DNA from: Anaerolineae bacterium UTCFX2
GTDB lineage: Bacteria > Chloroflexota > Anaerolineae > Anaerolineales > UBA4823
Length of the DNA stretch: 45,477 nucleotides
Reading direction: 5' to 3'
Assembly: GCA_002050125.1 (NCBI GenBank)
Contig: MWTA01000055.1
Location: 1-45,477, forward strand
The translations under genes and the position numbers were made by a program. Under the pieces are notes generated by a model, which was not told the origin of the DNA, ran no database searches, and saw nothing but the letters and a program-made list of their open reading frames with translations. Position 1 is the first letter of the stretch. The number at the start of each line of letters is the position of its first letter. This document shows, piece by piece, positions 40,235 through 45,477 of this stretch.

Positions 40235-42972
40235 GAAGCGACCTCGCGATAAATATATAACGGAAATTCACCGGTGATACAAGTGCCTTCATTGGGGGTT
40301 GAGTCGATCTCTAGCAAGCCGCCGCAGGCGCTGGCGCGTTCGATCATGCCCGACAGCCCGCTGGATCTTTGCTGCTGGAGGGCTGCCGCGACATCGAACC
40401 CCACGCCCTGATCCTGGACTTGCAGGCGCAAAAAAAGTTCGTCTGCCCAGACCCGCACGGAGACTTGATCGACGTCGGCGTGTCTCGCAGCGTTGGTGAG
40501 CGCTTCCTGGATGATTCTAAACACGGTGATCTCTAGGTTAGGATCGTATCGTTGCTCTAAGCCCGAATGTTTCAACAGAATCTGGATGTTTGTCCGGCTG
40601 GTGAAGCGTTCGTTCAGCGAGGCAAGCGCCGGGATCAATCCGAGGTCATCCAGCATGGTTGGGCGGAGGTCCAGGGATATTTCCCGCACCTTGTCGAGCA
40701 GACGCACTGTCGTTTCGCTGGTTTTGGCGAGGTGCGACTGGACCTCTACACATACGTTTGGTTCGCCTGGCAAAAGGCGTGCAATAAGATCCAGGTTTAG
40801 ACGCAGCAGAGTTAAGGACTGACCGATTTCATCGTGCAGCTCGATTGCCAGGTTGCGCCGCTCTTGTTCCTGGACCTCGACAAGCCTGGTAGAGAGCGCC
40901 CGCAGCCGCTCGCGGCTTTCGGATACTTGCTCAAACAGCCGGGTTTTTACAATCCCAATGGTCGCTTGGTCGGTCAGGATTTTTAACAGCTTGAGTTCGC
41001 TTGGCGAGGGGACGCGGCCACGTTCGGCTGAACCGATATTGAGCAGACCGATAAGCTCCTCGTTGTGGATCATCGGTATACTAGCCCCGCTCCAGACATT
41101 CACCATTTGCAACAGTTCGAATCCAGGAACATCACCAATCATCGTTGTATCTGAAATGATGATGGGCGTTCCAAACATGGCGATCATTTTCTCGTATGAC
41201 CGTCTTGGAATCGCCGGGAACGGGTAAGGCAGTCTCACGGGCGGTGAGAGACCGGCGAGCAACAACGCATCGATATCCTCATCGTACAACAGGATGCTGC
41301 AGAAGGGATAATTCATCACGCGCTCGGTTTCGTCAATCACCGTTTGCAGAATGTCTGGCAGATCCGTTTGCAGATTGATCTTCGATGCAACGCTGGCGAT
41401 GGCTTCTGCTTCAGCGGCTGCATGCTGAAGCTCGTTGAAATGTTGCTGAAGTTCGCGGTTTGCCTGGTTCAGCGCCTCGGTGCGCTGCTCGATGCCCCGT
41501 TCAAGCTCCTCCTGGATGGATTCGAGCTCGACTTGGATCGTTTTTAGTTCTGTGACGTCGTGGGCAGTTACGACTCGGTATCGGACGTCTCCGCTGGCTT
41601 CATCATAAATCAGGCTTGACTTCAGGCTGATCCAACGGCGGGTGTTTGTATTTTTAGGAATCAAGGAAAAAAGAACTTCTCTTGATTTATCCTCGCTCAG
41701 CAGTTCAGGCGCCAGTTGCGACCACTTGATCGGCTTGCCGTTTTGATCCCGCATTCTTACTAACTCAGGATTATGATGGAGTTCCGAAAACTCTTCCAAA
41801 GTGTCCAACCCGGTCAACTTGAAACAGGCTGGATTGGCATAAACGATTTTTTTGGCGTTATTGACCACGATAATTCCATCGTCTATGCTGTTCAGGACTG
41901 CTTCTCGTTCTTGATTGACGCGCCGAACCTGTCCTTTGGATTGCAGCACATCGGTGATGTCCATCCCGACCGCGACCGCCCCGAGAATAGCGCCCTCGTC
42001 ATCCCTGATTGGCGTGACGCGCAATTGCATCATGGTTTGATCGGGCAAACTTACGTGTGTGGCGTAGTTTTTGCCCTCCAAAGCGCGTCGAAAGCCCTCG
42101 CCAAGAACGCTGAAAACGGGCGCGATATCAGAATATTTCTTTTCTGTCATCTGGTGGGGGTCGAGCCCGGTCAGATGGAGCGCTTTGCCCTCGGCAAATG
42201 TGATGCTTCCCTCACGATCGATTGCCGCAAATAATATGGAGGTGTTCTCCACCACTGTGCGCAGCATCAGATCGCGCTCGCGCAATTGGGTCTCCATTTC
42301 TTTTCGCTCGGCAACGTTGCGCGCCAGAATTGCAATTTGTGCCACTTCGCCTTTCTGGTCAAGGATGGGCCAGAAGATCGAGTCAAAGCTGCTAAACGAG
42401 CCTTCGTCATCTATCCGGACGATCGACTTGGTCTTTTTAACCTGTTCGATGGCATTTCTGCGGAGTTGAATAGAACCAGGGGAGGATACTTTGGCGATTT
42501 CCTGACCGATCAATTCCTCCCGCGGTCTGCCGATCACCGTGATGGCTGGATCGTTGGCTAAGATGATCCTCCCTTCTAAATCCAGCACCATCGTAGGGTC
42601 GGTTGCCGCGCCCAACAGCGCCTGAACTGCCTGGTAGACGTGGTTAATGAAGGGGGGTTCGCCATTAGCGCCGCGCCGTTCGAACCGATCACTGGCGAGA
42701 GCGGACGCATCCCCGGTTTCTGAAACGGGCTGCTGCTCTAGCGGGGTAAAGATCGGGATGCCCGAACCGGCGCAGGCTTTTATTTGTGGATAGTCCAACT
42801 CGACTGCGGACGCCGGATCGACGAAGATTATCTCAATTGAATTCTCAATCAGCGCGTTCTGGAATCCTGTGAAATCGCTGACAACCACAAGCTCCGAAGC
42901 TTGAAATCGCTTTCGCAGCGTTTGAAGCAGCGCAGACGATGCGGGATTGGAGGATAAAACCAGGATGCTCAT
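40231..42972 (-). CDS. Soluble hybrid-input sensor histidine kinase (pseudo-receiver, three PAS, GAF, HisKA_3)
   Basis: About 913 residues and no membrane helix, so it senses from the cytoplasm. Order: an N-terminal receiver-like segment (ILVLSSNP, IIFVDPAS) lacking a full acidic pocket; three PAS domains, about 110-225, 230-350 and 360-485 (for example VLDLEGRIILANDPAI and IVYANPACFKLTG); a coiled coil; a GAF domain (about 535-680); the HisKA_3 dimerisation helix with the phosphorylated His in LAIELHDEIGQSLT; and the ATPase with IIQEALTNAARHA and QDQGVGFD. It phosphorylates the response regulator encoded next. The ATG at 42972 starts at the first domain; a TTG at 42996 is the alternative. 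Confidence 0.93.
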   Translation of the reverse strand: MSILVLSSNPASSALLQTLRKRFQASELVVVSDFTGFQNALIENSIEIIFVDPASAVELDYPQIKACAGSGIPIFTPLEQQPVSETGDASALASDRFERRGANGEPPFINHVYQAVQALLGAATDPTMVLDLEGRIILANDPAITVIGRPREELIGQEIAKVSSPGSIQLRRNAIEQVKKTKSIVRIDDEGSFSSFDSIFWPILDQKGEVAQIAILARNVAERKEMETQLRERDLMLRTVVENTSILFAAIDREGSITFAEGKALHLTGLDPHQMTEKKYSDIAPVFSVLGEGFRRALEGKNYATHVSLPDQTMMQLRVTPIRDDEGAILGAVAVGMDITDVLQSKGQVRRVNQEREAVLNSIDDGIIVVNNAKKIVYANPACFKLTGLDTLEEFSELHHNPELVRMRDQNGKPIKWSQLAPELLSEDKSREVLFSLIPKNTNTRRWISLKSSLIYDEASGDVRYRVVTAHDVTELKTIQVELESIQEELERGIEQRTEALNQANRELQQHFNELQHAAAEAEAIASVASKINLQTDLPDILQTVIDETERVMNYPFCSILLYDEDIDALLLAGLSPPVRLPYPFPAIPRRSYEKMIAMFGTPIIISDTTMIGDVPGFELLQMVNVWSGASIPMIHNEELIGLLNIGSAERGRVPSPSELKLLKILTDQATIGIVKTRLFEQVSESRERLRALSTRLVEVQEQERRNLAIELHDEIGQSLTLLRLNLDLIARLLPGEPNVCVEVQSHLAKTSETTVRLLDKVREISLDLRPTMLDDLGLIPALASLNERFTSRTNIQILLKHSGLEQRYDPNLEITVFRIIQEALTNAARHADVDQVSVRVWADELFLRLQVQDQGVGFDVAAALQQQRSSGLSGMIERASACGGLLEIDSTPNEGTCITGEFPLYIYREVAS

Positions 42973-43041
42973 GCTGTTTCGGGGGCGATCTGCCAATAAT
43001 CAGCGTATTGCGTTGTTCGCGGGCTGGATAACATTAAAAGA

Positions 43042-43072
43042 ATTATACTCCACCGGGTTCACTTCCGATCAA
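43042..43072 (-). promoter_or_regulatory. Possible promoter of the two-component operon
   Basis: On the minus strand TATAAT (43047-43042) lies 19 bases from TTGATC (43072-43067), a longer than ideal spacing. A perfect nine-base inverted repeat (GGGCTGGAT/ATCCAGCCC, 43021-43029 and 43072-43080) brackets it. Confidence 0.4.
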
Positions 43073-43908
43073 TCCAGCCCGGAGAACAGATCATCCAGGC
43101 GCAGCCCGATGGGCGGCTCGGGCCAGGCAAGCGCAAAATGCTCTGTGCTCATCAGTTTTTTGACCTGCGCCTCGGGGAGGCGTCTGAAGAGGTTGCCCGG
43201 ACCGAACTGCGTGCGGTGGCAGTGCAGCGCGTCCCATTTCTGCTCCACGGTGGAAGAGACGTCGATCTGAACATTGACCAGCTCATCCGCCCAACCCAGA
43301 TCAGGATTGTCCAGCGGACCTTGATTTTCCTGGTCGAGGCCCGCCTCTTTTATCTTCTCCTTCATCGCCATGAAAAAAGAGCGGGGGATCGCGGTGTAAA
43401 ACAGCCGCTTCGCCTGCCAGGGCGATCCGAATTCTGGCTGGTATCCCGGGTTGGCTGCGGCGTGAAATGCGGCGACGGTGTGGTGATGAATTGCGATGTG
43501 ATCCGGGTGACCATAGCCGCCGTAGGGTTCGAAGGTCAGCGCAACCTCCGGTTTTATGCGCCGGAATATCGCAGCTAGTTGACTGACAACTTCGTCCGCC
43601 GGCGCATTGATAAGCGCGCGCGCGTCCTGGTTTTCAGGCGAGCCGGACATGCCCGAATCGCGGTAGTCGAGGAAAATCAGTTCCGCTACCCCGATGGTCT
43701 CGGCGGCGCAGCGCAGTTCATCCTCGCGCACCTGACCCAGCGTTTCTGGCGTAGCGATGAGCGGGTCTGAGATTTCTCCCACCTCGCCGCGCGTGGCGCA
43801 AATCAGAGCAACTTTTATACCTTGAGCGGCATATCTGGATATCGTTCCACCCGTACCAAACGCTTCATCGTCCGGATGAGCGAAAACTGCAAGAAGTGAA
43901 TGTGTCAT
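43069..43908 (-). CDS. PIG-L family (LmbE-like) deacetylase
   Basis: 279 residues. The zinc-binding motif is AHPDDE (10-15), and the third ligand motif is GHPDHIAIHHH near 133-143. Members remove N-acetyl groups from sugar amines; known examples act on GlcNAc-PI, mycothiol or bacillithiol precursors, or antibiotic intermediates. The substrate here is unknown; a thiol-cofactor role is possible but no ligase or glycosyltransferase of such a pathway is adjacent. The ATG at 43908 has AAAGGG upstream. It is on the same strand as, and upstream of, the two-component pair. Confidence 0.9.
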   Translation of the reverse strand: MTHSLLAVFAHPDDEAFGTGGTISRYAAQGIKVALICATRGEVGEISDPLIATPETLGQVREDELRCAAETIGVAELIFLDYRDSGMSGSPENQDARALINAPADEVVSQLAAIFRRIKPEVALTFEPYGGYGHPDHIAIHHHTVAAFHAAANPGYQPEFGSPWQAKRLFYTAIPRSFFMAMKEKIKEAGLDQENQGPLDNPDLGWADELVNVQIDVSSTVEQKWDALHCHRTQFGPGNLFRRLPEAQVKKLMSTEHFALAWPEPPIGLRLDDLFSGLD

Positions 43909-44173
43909 CGGGGAGCCCTTTCAGAACACAGGCGCATTAATGGATAAAGAGCGGAACCAGAAATGCTTTCTGGGGTTAAGTTTGTTGATATCAGTTGTTT
44001 TGATCAACCGGGGTCGCAGAAAAGCTGATTGCCGGTTTGGTTCATTTTACTGCATAGTTGAGAGAGAGTTGATAGATTTGTTCACCCCTAAATAGCTAGA
44101 ATTAGGCAGTGGACGCTCATTGGCTCTCGCCTGGGCTCTCACTCGACCATGCGGAACAGGAGTGCACTTGGTT

Positions 44174-45477
44174 ATGAAGCACGAAATGGCGCATTATATC
44201 AATGACCTGAGATCACGCAAGCAGATCGCCGCCGGGACAGAACAAGAGGATGAGGCGCAGCATCATAAAGGCCGGCTGACCGCCCGTGAGCGCATCGATC
44301 TGCTCTTCGACGCGGGGACTTTCGAGGAGGTTGACGCCCTGGCTTTGCCGCGCCAGGAGGTTTATCTGGGGGGTAAGCGGTCGCGTTACGGGGATGGAGT
44401 GCTGACCGGGTTCGGACGCATCAACGGTCGTCTGGCGTGCGTGGCTTCGCAGAACGCGGCAGTGATGGGCGGATCGCTGGGCGAGATGCACGCTAATAAA
44501 ATTGTCAAAATTATGCAGATGGCGCTTAAATATGGCTGCCCTTTTATTGCGATTAACGATTCGGGCGGCGCGCGCATCCAGGAAGGTGTGGACAGCCTGG
44601 CAGGTTATGCGCGCATATTCGACGCTAACTGTGAAGCTTCGGGAGTGATCCCGCAGATCTCGGTGATTATGGGGGCTTGCGCCGGGGGCGCCGTCTACTC
44701 GCCGGCATTGACCGATTTTATTTTTATGACCGAGAAAAGCTATATGTTTATCACCGGTCCAGACGTGGTGAAGGCTGTGATGCAGGAAGAGGTGAGCCAG
44801 GAAGAATTGGGCGGTGGAATGGTGCACAGTGTCCGCAGCGGCGTTTGTCATTTTCTCGCTCCGGATGACGCCTCCTGTCTGGCGAGCGTGCGCGAATTGC
44901 TCAGCTATCTGCCGTCGAACAACCAGGACGACCCGCCATATGTCCGCCCGACCGATGATCCGCAGCGCCGCTGCCCGGAACTGGAGCAGATCGTACCCAT
45001 CACGCCTTATAAACCCTATGACGTGCGCCAGGTCATCACCAGCCTGGCGGACGACGGGGCTTTCCTTGAGGTTCGCAGCCTTTGGGCTGAGAACCTGGTC
45101 GTGGGGTTTGCGCGCCTGGATGGCTGGGTGGTTGGGTTTGTCGCCAACCAGCCGATGGTTCTGGCGGGCTGTATCGACATCAACGCCTCGGTCAAAGCGG
45201 CTCATTTTATCCGCGTTTGCGATGCCTACAATATTCCCATTATCACGCTGCAAGATGTGCCGGGTTTTCTGCCCGGGAAGGATCAGGAATACGGCGGGAT
45301 CATCCGGAACGGGGCGCGGATGATTTATGCCTACAGCGAAGCAACCGTGCCAAAGATGATGGTGATTCTGCGAAAAAGTTACGGCGGCGCGTATTGCGTC
45401 ATGAGCAGCAAAGGGCTGCGCGGCGATTTGCTGTATGCCTGGCCAAATGCGGAAATCGCGGTGATGGGCGCCGAAGG
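44174..45477 (+). CDS. Acyl-CoA carboxylase carboxyltransferase subunit, 3' partial
   Basis: The frame is open from the ATG at 44174 to the window end (434 full codons; full length is usually about 510-530). Early family signatures are HHKGRLTARERIDLLFDAGT and GDGVLTGFGRINGR. The two oxyanion-hole regions follow: INDSGGARIQEGVDSLAGYA with MGACAGGAVYSPALTD in the N-half, and QDVPGFLPGKDQEYGGIIR with KSYGGAYCVMSSK in the C-half. It transfers the carboxyl group from biotin to propionyl-, acetyl- or a related acyl-CoA in the cytoplasm. AGGAG lies 11 bases before the ATG. The 265-base gap upstream (43909-44173) holds no gene and no convincing promoter. Confidence 0.95.
   Translation, partial: MKHEMAHYINDLRSRKQIAAGTEQEDEAQHHKGRLTARERIDLLFDAGTFEEVDALALPRQEVYLGGKRSRYGDGVLTGFGRINGRLACVASQNAAVMGGSLGEMHANKIVKIMQMALKYGCPFIAINDSGGARIQEGVDSLAGYARIFDANCEASGVIPQISVIMGACAGGAVYSPALTDFIFMTEKSYMFITGPDVVKAVMQEEVSQEELGGGMVHSVRSGVCHFLAPDDASCLASVRELLSYLPSNNQDDPPYVRPTDDPQRRCPELEQIVPITPYKPYDVRQVITSLADDGAFLEVRSLWAENLVVGFARLDGWVVGFVANQPMVLAGCIDINASVKAAHFIRVCDAYNIPIITLQDVPGFLPGKDQEYGGIIRNGARMIYAYSEATVPKMMVILRKSYGGAYCVMSSKGLRGDLLYAWPNAEIAVMGAE

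Noticed and set aside
44213..45253. Long minus-strand open frame (346 codons)
   Set aside because: It is antisense to the carboxyltransferase gene, whose plus-strand frame shows all family motifs.

Overview
The window looks like a chromosomal segment of a Chloroflexota bacterium, most likely class Anaerolineae. This placement is inferred from gene content, not from a marker-gene comparison. The clues are Thr/Pro-rich linkers in exported proteins, a four-tryptophan (NBR1-like) Ig domain, a cyclic-2,3-diphosphoglycerate-synthetase-like protein, a DnaB-DnaD-loader operon whose loader is duplicated, a DUF151 nuclease, and no recognisable outer-membrane genes. I see no tRNA or rRNA gene, CRISPR array, insertion sequence, prophage or plasmid feature.

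Layout. Positions 1-2500 hold the end of an exported NBR1-like protein (+), mobB (-) behind a leader region that resembles an attenuator, and a nicotinamidase-like hydrolase (-). Positions 2523-6622 hold a minus-strand replication block: DUF151 nuclease, terminator, replicative helicase dnaB, a DnaD-like protein, and a loader carrying two complete AAA+ ATPase domains. Positions 6700-9276 run on the plus strand: a transcription factor with a degenerate receiver domain, a WecG/TagA-type glycosyltransferase, and a solitary DNA methyltransferase overlapping it. Positions 9322-12908 hold housekeeping genes on the minus strand (cDPG-synthetase-like GTPase, argS, rpsT). Position 13016 onward is a polyprenyl-phosphate sugar transferase.

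The centre (14480-31334) is accessory and surface-related. On the plus strand is a three-gene group: a LuxR-type DNA-binding domain joined through one membrane helix to a kelch propeller, a secreted protein of four diverged repeats, and a lipoprotein. Facing it is a tightly packed minus-strand cluster of eight genes: an M23 peptidase with many adhesive modules, a DPM1-like GT2, a GT-C-like polytopic enzyme, two GT4 enzymes, an FAD-oxidoreductase/GT2 fusion, a methyltransferase and a flippase-like membrane protein. Together these suggest synthesis of a cell-surface glycan or glycolipid. The kelch regulator group could sense or respond to the envelope.

Positions 31500-39300 hold a Thr/Pro-rich membrane protein, a ThrRS-like/uridine-kinase fusion, the glycine-cleavage genes gcvH-gcvPA-gcvPB behind a tandem glycine riboswitch (no gcvT here), a DUF4870 protein and a YwiC-like protein. 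Positions 39500-45477 hold a soluble NarL-type two-component pair, a PIG-L deacetylase and the start of an acyl-CoA carboxylase carboxyltransferase gene that runs off the window.

The best candidates for something little described are the membrane-tethered LuxR-kelch regulator with its repeat-protein neighbour, the twin-ATPase helicase loader, the leader-peptide/hairpin region before mobB, the oxidoreductase-glycosyltransferase fusion, and two back-to-back promoters placed to give leaderless mRNAs.
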